Assembly: GCF_040833995.1 (NCBI RefSeq)
Contig: NZ_CP162137.1
Location: forward strand, 1,205,001-1,269,000
DNA from: Leptospira sp. WS58.C1
Lineage (GTDB): Bacteria > Spirochaetota > Leptospiria > Leptospirales > Leptospiraceae
DNA: 64,000 nucleotides
Direction of reading: 5' to 3'
Part shown: positions 34,949 to 44,637 of the stretch, one piece after another
Numbering within the stretch: the first letter of the stretch is position 1
Layout of the letters: each line of letters starts with the position of its first letter
Made by a program: the position numbers and the translations under genes
Notes under the pieces: generated by a model
Database searches by the model: none
Told to the model about the DNA's origin: nothing
What the model saw: only the letters and a program-made list of their open reading frames with translations

Positions 34949-37900
34949 ATGTCCTTATTAGTCTCTCTCACCCATGAAACTTCTTACGAATACGATAGGC
35001 CTGTCGCGTTATCTCCTCATATCATTCGATTGAGGCCGGCTCCTCACTCTAGGACCAGGATCGTTTCTTATTCTCTTTCGGTAGAACCTTCCGAACAATT
35101 TTTGAACTGGCAGCAGGATCCTTTCGGAAATTACCAAGCAAGATTGGTATTTCCGAAAAAGACTGAAAAATTAAAAATACTCGTGGATCTAGTTGCGGAG
35201 ATCCAAGTCATCAATCCGTTTGATTTTTTCCTGGAACCTGACGCAGAAGAGACTCCGTTTATTTATTCGGATGCATTGAGAAAGGAACTTCTTCCTTACT
35301 TGAGCGCTACGGATGGAAGTAATGCACTCGCCAATTATATTTCAAGTTTAAGAAAAGACGGAATTCTAAGACCAAAGCGCACCGTGGACTTTTTGGTGGG
35401 TCTCAACCAAAGAGTATATCAGGATGTTTCTTATGTGATCAGAATGGAACCCGGTGTGCAGACTTGCACGGAAACCTTGGAGAGAAGATCCGGTTCTTGT
35501 AGGGACTCCGCATTTTTATTGGTCCAGATTCTAAGACATATCGGTCTGGCGTCTAGATTCGTTTCCGGTTATCTGATCCAGCTGAAACCGGATGAAGTTT
35601 CGATCCATGGACCTTCTGGTGCTAAGGAAGATTTTACCGACCTTCATGCATGGGCAGAGGTGTTCCTACCGGGGGCCGGCTGGGTGGGGCTGGACCCAAC
35701 TTCCGGTCTATTTGCGGGAGAAGGTCATATTCCTTTGGCCGCCGTTCCGGAACCGGGAAGTGCATCTCCCGTATTCGGATATTCCGATCCTGCGGAGTCC
35801 AAGTTCGGATTCAGGATGGAAGTTAAACGGTTCCAGGAATCTCCTAGGGTTACTAAACCGTATACGGATCCTACTTGGGAAAGAATGTTAAAATTAGGGA
35901 AGGATCTGGATGCTAGATGCAAAAAAAATGATATTCGTATCTCTATCGGTGGGGAACCCACTTTTATTTCCGACACTTCCAGACAGGATCCTCAATGGAA
36001 TACTCTTGCTATCGGAAAAGAAAAACTAGAGTTAGGTGAAACACTTCTTTCCAGGCTTCGTAAAAAATTTTCGCCCGGTTCTTTGGTCCAGGTTACCCAA
36101 GGGAAATGGTATCCTGGAGAGCCTCTTCCTCGTTGGTCAATGAACGTTTTTTGGAGAAAGGACGGGGAGGCTTTATGGAAAAATCAAGGATTACTATCTT
36201 CTTCCTCCGAGAAAGAAAAACAGGATTTAGACAAGGACTTAAGATCATCCGAAAAACTAGGGGAAGAAATCTGTAAAACTTTGGGAGTTTCTCCCAAACA
36301 TATAGTTCCTTTATTCGAGGATGGTTTTTATTATTTATGGAAGGAAGGCCAACTTCCCGAATGGAAGGACCCGAAAGGAGAGGATTTTAATTCGGAGGAT
36401 TTTTCTTTCGAGGCTTTGGAAAGAAAAAAGGTCCTTTCCTTGGTGGATAGAGACTTCAAGCTGAAAAAAGCGATCGCTATTCCATTACAATTTAATTATG
36501 CAAAATCGGAATGGGAAAGTTCCGAATGGGAATACAAAAGAGAAAGATTGTATCTGATCCCTGGAGACAGCCCTGCGGGTTTTAGACTGCCGTTTTCTTC
36601 CATCTCGGAAAATTTCAGGCCGAGTGCCGTTCTTACGGATCTATCCAAGGGTAAAAAATTACGCTCCCGCAAGGATCTGGATTCCATTGGACCAAAAAGA
36701 TCTTCTAAAGAACCTAAATTTTTTCCGAAAGGTAAAGATCTTCCTATCAGAACGACATTGGTGATAGAACCGAGACTTGGTTCTATTCATGTATTTCTAC
36801 CTCCAGTGGAAGGTTTAGAACCTTGGTTGGATCTGATCTCTTCCTTGGAATTCGCTTCCGAAAAGGCCGGGGTTCAGATCGTCTTGGAAGGTTATGAACC
36901 TCCTTCGGATGCAAGGTTGTGCCTGTTTCGGATAACGCCGGATCCGGGTGTTTTGGAAGTGAATTTACATCCTTCTTCTAATTTCCAGGAGCTGGAAGAA
37001 AAGACTCGCATCTTATATGAAGAAGCGAAGGAAGTAGGTTTAAGCGCGGAAAAATTCCTGGTCGATGGAAGACATACCGGAACGGGGGGAGGCAATCATA
37101 TCACAGTGGGCGCTATGTCCCCGGAAGACAGCCCTTTTCTCCGAAGACCGGACCTTCTTCGCAGTTTGGTGAGCTATTGGCAGCATCATCCTTCTCTTTC
37201 TTATCTTTTTTCAGGATTGTTTATCGGTCCTACATCCCAGGCTCCACGATTGGACGAGGGTAGGGACGAAATATTATACGAATATGAATTAGCTTCTTCT
37301 CAATTAGATAAATTTAAAGAACCGAAGCCTTGGCTGGTGGACCGGCTTTTCCGGAATTTGCTTGTGGATCTAACCGGGAATACTCATAGAGCAGAGATCT
37401 CAATCGATAAATTGTATCCACCTTCGGGGCCGCGATTGGGCCTTGTGGAGTTACGGGGATTCGAGATGCCTCCTCATTACAAGATGAGCGTTGTGCAACA
37501 ACTCCTGGTTTTATCCTTACTCTGTAGATTTTGGGAAAAACCTTATGTGCAATCCCCTATTCACTGGGGAACGGAACTACATGATCGTTTTCTCCTTCCT
37601 CATTTTGTTTGGAACGATTTTAAGGACGTTTTGAGAGATTTAAAAGAGCATGGATTTAGATTCCAAGAAGAGGAGTTCCTTCCTTTTTTCGAATTCCGTT
37701 TTCCCGTGTATGGTAAAACCCAAAGAGAAGAGGTATTTTTGGAACTTAGGATGGCATTGGAACCTTGGAATGTTTTAGGAGAAGAATCTTCTTCTTTTGG
37801 GACTTCTCGTTCCGTGGACTCGGCATTAGAAAGATTACAAGTAAAGGTGGAAGGTTGGAGTGATCGTTATCTTCTCAGTTGTAACGGTTACGAGGTCCCC

Positions 37901-38236
37901 CTAAAAGGGACAGGCAGAAAGGGAGAAGGAGTTTCCGGAATTCGTTTCAAAGCATGGAATCCCATATTCACTTTGCATCCGAATCTTCCCGTTCATACTC
38001 CTTTGGTGTTTGACGTTTGGGATACCTGGTCTTCTCGACCTTTAGGCGGTTGTCGTTATTATGTTTCTCATCCGGGCGGAAGAGCTTACGATACGTTCCC
38101 GGTGAATTCGTATGAAGCGGAGTCGCGTAGGATCTCCAGATTTTTAGCGGATGGTCATTCTGCTTTAGATGGTTCTGCACCGAAACGACTGAAGAATACG
38201 AACGGGTATACAATGGATCTTCGTTGGATCGAATAA
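34949..38236 (+). CDS. Transglutaminase-like protein with C-terminal DUF2126 putative amidoligase
   Basis: 1095 residues from the ATG at 34949 (a TTG two codons earlier is possible). The N-terminal 290 residues form a bacterial transglutaminase module: beta-sandwich start LTHETSYEYDRPVALSPH and the papain-like triad Cys184 (GSCRDSAFL), His233 (LHAWAEVF) and Asp249 (GLDPTSG). Residues about 330-1095 are DUF2126, a putative glutamine-synthetase-like amidoligase, with GGEPTF, GRHTGTGGGNHITVGA, HRAEISIDKLY and LVELRGFEMPPH. One chain thus may cleave or transfer and also form amide bonds. It follows the alpha-E gene by two bases. Confidence 0.92.
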   Translation: MSLLVSLTHETSYEYDRPVALSPHIIRLRPAPHSRTRIVSYSLSVEPSEQFLNWQQDPFGNYQARLVFPKKTEKLKILVDLVAEIQVINPFDFFLEPDAEETPFIYSDALRKELLPYLSATDGSNALANYISSLRKDGILRPKRTVDFLVGLNQRVYQDVSYVIRMEPGVQTCTETLERRSGSCRDSAFLLVQILRHIGLASRFVSGYLIQLKPDEVSIHGPSGAKEDFTDLHAWAEVFLPGAGWVGLDPTSGLFAGEGHIPLAAVPEPGSASPVFGYSDPAESKFGFRMEVKRFQESPRVTKPYTDPTWERMLKLGKDLDARCKKNDIRISIGGEPTFISDTSRQDPQWNTLAIGKEKLELGETLLSRLRKKFSPGSLVQVTQGKWYPGEPLPRWSMNVFWRKDGEALWKNQGLLSSSSEKEKQDLDKDLRSSEKLGEEICKTLGVSPKHIVPLFEDGFYYLWKEGQLPEWKDPKGEDFNSEDFSFEALERKKVLSLVDRDFKLKKAIAIPLQFNYAKSEWESSEWEYKRERLYLIPGDSPAGFRLPFSSISENFRPSAVLTDLSKGKKLRSRKDLDSIGPKRSSKEPKFFPKGKDLPIRTTLVIEPRLGSIHVFLPPVEGLEPWLDLISSLEFASEKAGVQIVLEGYEPPSDARLCLFRITPDPGVLEVNLHPSSNFQELEEKTRILYEEAKEVGLSAEKFLVDGRHTGTGGGNHITVGAMSPEDSPFLRRPDLLRSLVSYWQHHPSLSYLFSGLFIGPTSQAPRLDEGRDEILYEYELASSQLDKFKEPKPWLVDRLFRNLLVDLTGNTHRAEISIDKLYPPSGPRLGLVELRGFEMPPHYKMSVVQQLLVLSLLCRFWEKPYVQSPIHWGTELHDRFLLPHFVWNDFKDVLRDLKEHGFRFQEEEFLPFFEFRFPVYGKTQREEVFLELRMALEPWNVLGEESSSFGTSRSVDSALERLQVKVEGWSDRYLLSCNGYEVPLKGTGRKGEGVSGIRFKAWNPIFTLHPNLPVHTPLVFDVWDTWSSRPLGGCRYYVSHPGGRAYDTFPVNSYEAESRRISRFLADGHSALDGSAPKRLKNTNGYTMDLRWIE

Positions 38237-38347
38237 GATAAGATATATCAATTCCGGTTTGTGAGAACAAATCTCAAAAACAGTTGCCGCCAGTCCTGGG
38301 GAATTAATTCTGATTCTCAAGACAAAGAGCCCAGTTTCGAGGGGACT

Positions 38348-39664
38348 ATGCGACAAAATTCTAGTAAAAGCGAACAATTCGGCAGGTTTTTCCGGACGAA
38401 AAATCTGATCCTTAGGCTATGGATCTTTCTAAGTATCTCGGTACTTTCTATTCTTATTTCTTGTTCTCATAAAAACTCCGCATCCACTGCAGCGAATACG
38501 AATGGATATTTCTATCAGATGTTCAATTCATTCGATCCTAGATCTCTTTTGCAGAATTTAGGAAATAATATCATTCCTCCACTTTTTGTGAATTTAGAAG
38601 CGAGTAGATTGGCGCTTGTAAATGCAACTAACACGTTTGCTTTGACTTCTTGTTCGAGTGGAAATCTGAGCGTAGTGCAGGCTGCTTGGATCGCACATAA
38701 ATCCGATCTGAAAAAAGTGGAACCGTTCCGCTTCGGAACTACTCTAGCGTATTTTTCCAGGATGGATCCTTTCCTGATCAATTATCTAACCTTGTCTCCA
38801 CCTAGTAGCATTAGTACTGTCGATTTAACCTCAGGCTTAGATCAATTAGATTCATTTACAGTTGGGGATCTTTCGGATGCTCAACTAACTATAGGGCAAA
38901 TGAAAAACCTTGAGAAGGGCATTAGCGCGATCGAATATCTTCTTTTTAGCAGGCCCGCGCCGAACAGAGGAACTGCTCCGACTTGCGCGGATTTTCCTGA
39001 TGTTAATCCATATCCGTATCCTAGAGCCTTTCTTCTGCAAGCCTTAGTTTTAGAATATAGCGGGCATGTACAGAATGTGACGGCTGCCTGGGACGAGAAC
39101 GGTTCCAATCCCCTTGGAACACAGCTTGCGACTGCAGGTAGCGGAACTTCCAGCGCCTTTCCCAGTTCGGGAGCTGCGTTAGACGCTGTTTTTGCAGGAG
39201 CAGTCCAACTTCTTACAACTATGAAAGATGGAAAACTGGAAATTCCTGCCGGACTTTCCGGCGGAGGAAACGGTTCTTCTTCCAAGCCGGATCGGGCAGA
39301 GTCCAGATTTTCGGGGCAATCTTTCCAGAATTTGATAGATAATTTAAGCATTTTTAAAGCGATCTATACTGGGAACGGAACGGGTGCGGGACTTGGAGAT
39401 TATGTAAAGTTCTATAGTCCTAAATTGGATGAGGAAATTAAGGAAGAGATCGCTGAATTAGAAGAACATCTGGGGGATATAACTCCTTCCCTCTCTCCTT
39501 CCGATCCATCCGGCGCTTGGGGAAGTTCTAATACCGCGAATTTTATCGCGATCAAAGCCTGTATCAAAGAATTAGATGAACTATTAATAATTTTGAATAC
39601 TGAATTAGCCGCATTAACAGGCTCGAGTCCGGTTTCCGGTGGACCAGGAGGGGACGGAGATTAA
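38348..39664 (+). CDS. Imelysin-like lipoprotein
   Basis: 438 residues from the ATG at 38348, which has GAGGGG five bases upstream. After a long basic n-region comes a lipobox (SILISC). The mature protein is helical with a repeated layout, and the segment KGISAIEYLLFS near residue 190 corresponds to the imelysin G-x-H-x-x-E-Y-L-L motif with Ser in place of His. Imelysin-like proteins are periplasmic or surface iron-regulated proteins often paired with TonB receptors, as here: the receptor gene overlaps this stop by one base. Confidence 0.78.
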   Translation: MRQNSSKSEQFGRFFRTKNLILRLWIFLSISVLSILISCSHKNSASTAANTNGYFYQMFNSFDPRSLLQNLGNNIIPPLFVNLEASRLALVNATNTFALTSCSSGNLSVVQAAWIAHKSDLKKVEPFRFGTTLAYFSRMDPFLINYLTLSPPSSISTVDLTSGLDQLDSFTVGDLSDAQLTIGQMKNLEKGISAIEYLLFSRPAPNRGTAPTCADFPDVNPYPYPRAFLLQALVLEYSGHVQNVTAAWDENGSNPLGTQLATAGSGTSSAFPSSGAALDAVFAGAVQLLTTMKDGKLEIPAGLSGGGNGSSSKPDRAESRFSGQSFQNLIDNLSIFKAIYTGNGTGAGLGDYVKFYSPKLDEEIKEEIAELEEHLGDITPSLSPSDPSGAWGSSNTANFIAIKACIKELDELLIILNTELAALTGSSPVSGGPGGDGD

Positions 39665-42087
39665 TGTTAATAAAACGATTCCGTTCTTTTCTTATTTTAT
39701 GTATTTTCATTTTTTCTAATTCTCTCCTTTTCTCCCAGCCGAGCGGAAATGCCGGAACGAACGGACCTTACACTTCGGAGCTCGAAAAAGAGGATGGTCC
39801 CAAAAAAGAAACATCCAAACAAGAGGAGACTCTTGCGGAAAAAAAAAGGAGATTTTTGGAAAGCGGTCAGATCAATGTGATCGGTTCGAAGGACGATGAT
39901 ATCAAAAAAATCCCGGGTTCTGCGAATGTGATCGGTAAAAAGATATTAAAAGAAACAAATCCGGTCGATTCAATGGAAGCCCTACGCAGGGTTCCGGGCG
40001 CCACCATCCGCTACCAAGATGCAGCGGGTCTTACTCCGAATATCGCGTTCAGGGGAGTGAGTAACGAAGAATCTAGAAAAACTCTCATCTTAGAGGACGG
40101 AGTATTTACTTCATTAAGTCCTTATGGGCAACCTGAAAGTTATTTTGTTCCTCATATTGATCGAATGGAAAGAGTAGAAGTTGTGAAAGGTTCCGGCTCT
40201 ATTCTTTTTGGACCGACCACTTTAGGCGGTATCGTCAATTATGTGACCCGTAAACCTCCGGAAAAACCTACGTTTAGTGCCAAAGTGATCGGCGGAACAA
40301 ACGGTTATGCGTCTAGTCTTTTGCAGTACGGTGGGACCAACCAAACTACGAATACAGGTTACGATATTTCGTATATGCGTAATCAAGGGAACGGTTTTCG
40401 GGATTACCAAGGTTTTAAAGTAAACGATCTGAACTTGAAGTTGATCCAGAAGTTAGGAGAGAAGGATTCCATTTTTCTAAAATACCAATCCTATCACCAA
40501 GAGGCGCAATCCACTTATTTGGGACTGACCCAAGGATTGTATTGGAAAAACCCTAGGATCAATCCCGCTCGTTACGACCAAAAGTCGATCGAAAGGCAAG
40601 CTGCGGTTATCGGTCACGATCATACGTTTAATGAAAATTGGAAAATGATCACAAGAGCCTATTGGAGCAATGTGGGTTTCTTGTTTCGTCAGCAATCCTA
40701 TTCTTATAATAATATGACCGAATTCGGTTTTCCTGCAAGACCACCCGAGAATGCGTTCGGTGTGTATGCGCCCGATATTATTGGGAACCAGCCTGGAGAC
40801 GTGATTTACATGTTAAATTCCACTCCGAATAGACATTCTTTCTTTAAGACGGGAGGTCTGGAGACTAAAATAGAAGGTAAATTTAATACGTTCGGTTTGG
40901 ACCATGAGATCGCTTTCGGTGCGAGAATGCATTACGAATCCGTAAATGCTGCAAATAACGTATTTCCTTATCCTACTCTTACAAAAGGGCTTACCACACA
41001 AAGGCAAAATCGGAATGCAAGAGCTTATGCTTTGTATGTACAAGATTCTATTAAGGTCACCGACAAGTTCAAGGTGATCCCCGGAGTTCGTTACGAACAT
41101 ATCTTCCAAGGTGTATATACTCATCGGAGACTTGCAACTGCGGATGATGTGACCAAGGGATATGCGAATACTGTGGGCCAATCCATTTTAGTGAATGATG
41201 CAAACGAGACTTATACAAAGGTGGTTCTTCCCGGAATCGGTCTCACATTCGATATTACGGAGAGATTTATTTGGTTTGCGGGAGCTCACACAGCGTTTTC
41301 TCCGCCTACATTCTCTACGGTACAAAACCCCGCATTAGGTTTAGGTTATAAACTCAGTGCCGAAAGATCCAATAACTACGAAACAGGTTTTAGGGGAAAC
41401 ATCACCCGTTACTTCTATACTCAGATCAGCACGTATGCATTATATTTTTCGAATCAAATCGTAAATACGAATGAAGCGGGCTCCGGACTCGGGGCCGTCC
41501 CGGTTAATGCGGGGAGATCCGTAAACAGGGGTGTGGAAAGTAACTTCGTTTTTGACTTCGGGAAATTCGCCGAGTCGAGATGGGAAATTCCTCTTGAATT
41601 TACTTATTCTTATACGAAGGCAATCTCAACCACTTACGTTCCTGTAGGAACAGTGCAGAATGCGGATGGTACTGTGAGTATCACTAACCAACCGCTGTAT
41701 GAGATCAATTCGACAGGAAATTTGATCAAGGTGAACACGAACGGGAATTATCTGCCATACGTTCCTATGAATGTTTTTATAGGAGCAATCGGAGTCAAAA
41801 ACCCTTCCGGATTTTACGCAAGAGTGGAATACCAATATTTTGATAAACAATATTCCGATCTCCAGAATACGAAAAACCAAAGTACGGACGGGAGCCAAGG
41901 GGTGGTTCCGGCATACGGGATTTGGAATGCTGATTTCGGATACGAAGCTCCCGGAGGAAGATGGTCCGTTTTCGTAAACGGAAAAAATTTAGAAGATCGA
42001 GTGTATATTTCCGGAAGACTTCCTGTGGGGATCCAACAAGGGCCATATAGACAAATCAATATCGGAGCTACTTTAAAGCTGGATTAA
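39664..42087 (+). CDS. TonB-dependent outer-membrane receptor
   Basis: 807 residues. Signal peptide ending SLLFSQ, then a charged linker, a plug domain (about 85-200: PGSANVIGKKIL, ALRRVPGATIRYQD, IAFRGVSNEESRKTLILEDG, MERVEVVKGSGSILFGPTTLGGIVNY) and a 22-strand-type beta-barrel ending GATLKLD. The sequence INVIG just before the plug may be the TonB box. It resembles FecA/siderophore receptors (YGQPESYF, SAERSNNYETGFRG). The imelysin partner suggests iron or iron-chelate uptake; the embedding in a ligase cluster suggests the chelate could be a modified peptide. Confidence 0.92.
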   Translation: MLIKRFRSFLILCIFIFSNSLLFSQPSGNAGTNGPYTSELEKEDGPKKETSKQEETLAEKKRRFLESGQINVIGSKDDDIKKIPGSANVIGKKILKETNPVDSMEALRRVPGATIRYQDAAGLTPNIAFRGVSNEESRKTLILEDGVFTSLSPYGQPESYFVPHIDRMERVEVVKGSGSILFGPTTLGGIVNYVTRKPPEKPTFSAKVIGGTNGYASSLLQYGGTNQTTNTGYDISYMRNQGNGFRDYQGFKVNDLNLKLIQKLGEKDSIFLKYQSYHQEAQSTYLGLTQGLYWKNPRINPARYDQKSIERQAAVIGHDHTFNENWKMITRAYWSNVGFLFRQQSYSYNNMTEFGFPARPPENAFGVYAPDIIGNQPGDVIYMLNSTPNRHSFFKTGGLETKIEGKFNTFGLDHEIAFGARMHYESVNAANNVFPYPTLTKGLTTQRQNRNARAYALYVQDSIKVTDKFKVIPGVRYEHIFQGVYTHRRLATADDVTKGYANTVGQSILVNDANETYTKVVLPGIGLTFDITERFIWFAGAHTAFSPPTFSTVQNPALGLGYKLSAERSNNYETGFRGNITRYFYTQISTYALYFSNQIVNTNEAGSGLGAVPVNAGRSVNRGVESNFVFDFGKFAESRWEIPLEFTYSYTKAISTTYVPVGTVQNADGTVSITNQPLYEINSTGNLIKVNTNGNYLPYVPMNVFIGAIGVKNPSGFYARVEYQYFDKQYSDLQNTKNQSTDGSQGVVPAYGIWNADFGYEAPGGRWSVFVNGKNLEDRVYISGRLPVGIQQGPYRQINIGATLKLD

Positions 42088-42120
42088 AATCCGACGGGGG
42101 GTGAAAATGTCTCTCGGAAG

Positions 42121-44637
42121 ATGAATCAGAGAACTTCCCAAGCAGCAAATCTTCTTTCCGGATATACACCTGCTCCTGGAGTCTATGACGAGCTATGCCT
42201 CCCCGACGGCAAGTCCAGGGAAAAATACGAATTCTTAATTCGCAGTCTGAATCATTTGGGCGGAGCCGAATTAAGGAGACGCAAAGAAGATAGCCTTCGT
42301 ATCCTGAAGGAAAGCGGAGTAACGTATAATGTTTACGGGGACGAGAGAGAAAGGGTCTGGGGATTGGATCTTTTTCCTCTTCTCATGGATAGCAAAGAAT
42401 GGGATGGTATCGAAAGAGGTCTTGCCCAAAGATCCGAACTACTTAATGAAATTCTAAAGGATGTCTACGGTCCTAAAAGATCCTTATACGAAAAAAAAAT
42501 TCCTCATGAGGTTTTGTTCCAATCCGGAGGTTTTTTAAGAGCATGCGCTCCGGTTTATGATTTTACCAATTTCCGTTTGGCATTTTTGGCAACGGATATC
42601 AGTAGGGACAACCAAGGGAATTTTTATGTGATAGGAGATCGAGTCCAGGCTCCTTCCGGTTCGGGATACGCTTTGGAAAATAGGATCGTTCTTTCCCGTA
42701 TTTTTCCTTCTTTATATCGCGATTCTCAAGTACATAGAGTCGCTTTATATTTCAGAGCATTAAGAAAAACTTTAAATTCATTTTCTCCGAATCGAGATCG
42801 GGAACCGCTTACCATTCTTCTAACGCCAGGCCCCGGGAACGAAACCTATTTCGAACATGCATATCTTGCCGGTTATCTCGGTTATATTTTGGCCCAAGCC
42901 GAGGACCTGACAGTAAGGGACAATAAGGTATTTTTGAAAACGATAGAAGGTCTGCAGCAGGTGGATGTGATCTTTCGTCGGGTGGATGACTGGTACATGG
43001 ATCCCCTAGAATTAAAGGGAGATTCTCTTTTGGGAGTTCCCGGTATTTTGGGTGCGGTTCGAGCGGGGAATGTCATGGTTGCCAATCCTATCGGTTCCGG
43101 GTTTCTGGAGAATCGGGCCATCCACGCATATCTTCCAAACTTATGTAAATTTTATTTGGGAGAAGATCTAATCCTTCCGAATGTTTCTACTCTTTGGATG
43201 GGGGATGAAAATTCCCGGAATGAAGTATTCTCCAATCCTCATAAGTATACGATCAAACCGGCGATCCGTTCTCCTTTGGATTCTTCCGCTTTCCTTTCCA
43301 CACTTAAGGAAAAAGAAATGTCGGAATTGAGGGCCAGGGTGGAAGCAAGGCCGGAACGTTATGTGGCCCAGGAAATACTCGCCGGTTCCACTTGCCCAAT
43401 TTTTTCAGGAGATTCCGAGGAACTTCTGATAGGTAAGTCTGTTTTGAGGACTTTTACCTGTCTTTCCGAGAACGGATACACTTCTATGCCCGGAGGACTT
43501 GTGAGAGTCTCTCCCAAAGCGGACGAACTGATCATCACTAACCAAAGAGGAGCCATTTCCAAAGATCTTTGGATCTTAGCATCCGAAGAGAAGAAGGAAT
43601 TCAGTCTTCTTCCCGGACAGATCGGAAGAATACCGATCAAAAGAAAAGGTTCCGGTATACCGAGCAGGGTCGCAGACAATATGTTCTGGATGGGACGTTA
43701 TGCGGAACGTGCGGAAAATATGACGAGGCTCCTAAGAGAAACGGTACACAAGATTCTGGAAGCGGAAGAATCCTATGAGAAGGAACAGTTCTCCATGTTG
43801 CTCGGTATTCTGGACCAACTTTCGGGATATAGTCTTGGATTTTTCGAAACAAACGGATTGGATTCTTTGGATACTATTCGGGAGAAAATATTCCAATTGG
43901 CGACTTCTCCTTATGCTTCCGGAAGTATCCGCCACGATCTGAACTTTTTTGTCGGAACCACTAAGGCGGTCCGGGACAGGATCTCAGACGATACACGTTA
44001 TTTGATCTCCAGGTTGGAATCCGAAGCTCCCGGAAATTCGAGTTACGATGAAGTATTGGAATACCTGCAAAAACTTGTGAATCTGTTCGCTTCTCTTTCC
44101 GGACTTGCGAATGAAAGTATGAGTCGTGAAACTGGATACTTCTTTCTGGATATGGGAAAAAGATTGGAGAGAGCACAGTTCTTAGTTAGACTTATACTTT
44201 CTACGATGGAAAGAGCTTCCTTGTATAATAAAAGTATGTTCGAAAGTCTTTTGAATGTGAACGATATACGGATCACTTATAGAAGACGTTATAAGTATAG
44301 AATAGAAGCGGAATCGGTCGTGGATATTCTGATCTTCGACGAAAGTAATCCGCGTTCGCTTGCATTCCAATTGGAAAGATTGAGAGAGAATACATTATTC
44401 TCCTCTTCTGGAAAGGACGAAGAAATTTCCGAAGAGATCCAAAGACTCAGGGATGTTCTCGTCAGATTCGGTGAAGAGGATGCAAAACGTATTTTCGAGT
44501 ATGCGGATCCTGTAGGAGGGCTTCGCAGATGGCTGGAAGATATCCTTACGCAATTGAAATCGGTCTCCGACGCAGTCGCTACGAAATACTTCCGATATGT
44601 GGAAAACCAAGTCAGATTGGGAGGACCTTATGGCTGA
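42121..44637 (+). CDS. Circularly permuted ATP-grasp / alpha-E fusion protein
   Basis: 838 residues joining both halves of the system. Residues 1-480 are ATP-grasp (YNVYGDERERVWGLDLFP, APSGSGYALENRIV, TYFEHAYLAGYLG, YTSMPGGLVRV); residues about 514-838 are alpha-E (RVADNMFWMGRYAERAENMTRLL). Compared with the stand-alone enzyme at 32493, the acidic VLEDN is VIGDR, the glycine-rich nucleotide loop is replaced by KPAIRSPLDSS, and HVDLRPF is SVLRTFT. Such changes are typical of the fused form and may mean altered or lost catalysis. It starts 33 bases after the receptor gene and overlaps the next gene by eight bases. Confidence 0.9.
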   Translation: MNQRTSQAANLLSGYTPAPGVYDELCLPDGKSREKYEFLIRSLNHLGGAELRRRKEDSLRILKESGVTYNVYGDERERVWGLDLFPLLMDSKEWDGIERGLAQRSELLNEILKDVYGPKRSLYEKKIPHEVLFQSGGFLRACAPVYDFTNFRLAFLATDISRDNQGNFYVIGDRVQAPSGSGYALENRIVLSRIFPSLYRDSQVHRVALYFRALRKTLNSFSPNRDREPLTILLTPGPGNETYFEHAYLAGYLGYILAQAEDLTVRDNKVFLKTIEGLQQVDVIFRRVDDWYMDPLELKGDSLLGVPGILGAVRAGNVMVANPIGSGFLENRAIHAYLPNLCKFYLGEDLILPNVSTLWMGDENSRNEVFSNPHKYTIKPAIRSPLDSSAFLSTLKEKEMSELRARVEARPERYVAQEILAGSTCPIFSGDSEELLIGKSVLRTFTCLSENGYTSMPGGLVRVSPKADELIITNQRGAISKDLWILASEEKKEFSLLPGQIGRIPIKRKGSGIPSRVADNMFWMGRYAERAENMTRLLRETVHKILEAEESYEKEQFSMLLGILDQLSGYSLGFFETNGLDSLDTIREKIFQLATSPYASGSIRHDLNFFVGTTKAVRDRISDDTRYLISRLESEAPGNSSYDEVLEYLQKLVNLFASLSGLANESMSRETGYFFLDMGKRLERAQFLVRLILSTMERASLYNKSMFESLLNVNDIRITYRRRYKYRIEAESVVDILIFDESNPRSLAFQLERLRENTLFSSSGKDEEISEEIQRLRDVLVRFGEEDAKRIFEYADPVGGLRRWLEDILTQLKSVSDAVATKYFRYVENQVRLGGPYG

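Noticed and set aside
38881..39351. 156-residue minus-strand frame
   Set aside because: Shadow inside the imelysin-like gene with Pro/Ser-rich composition and no start signal.
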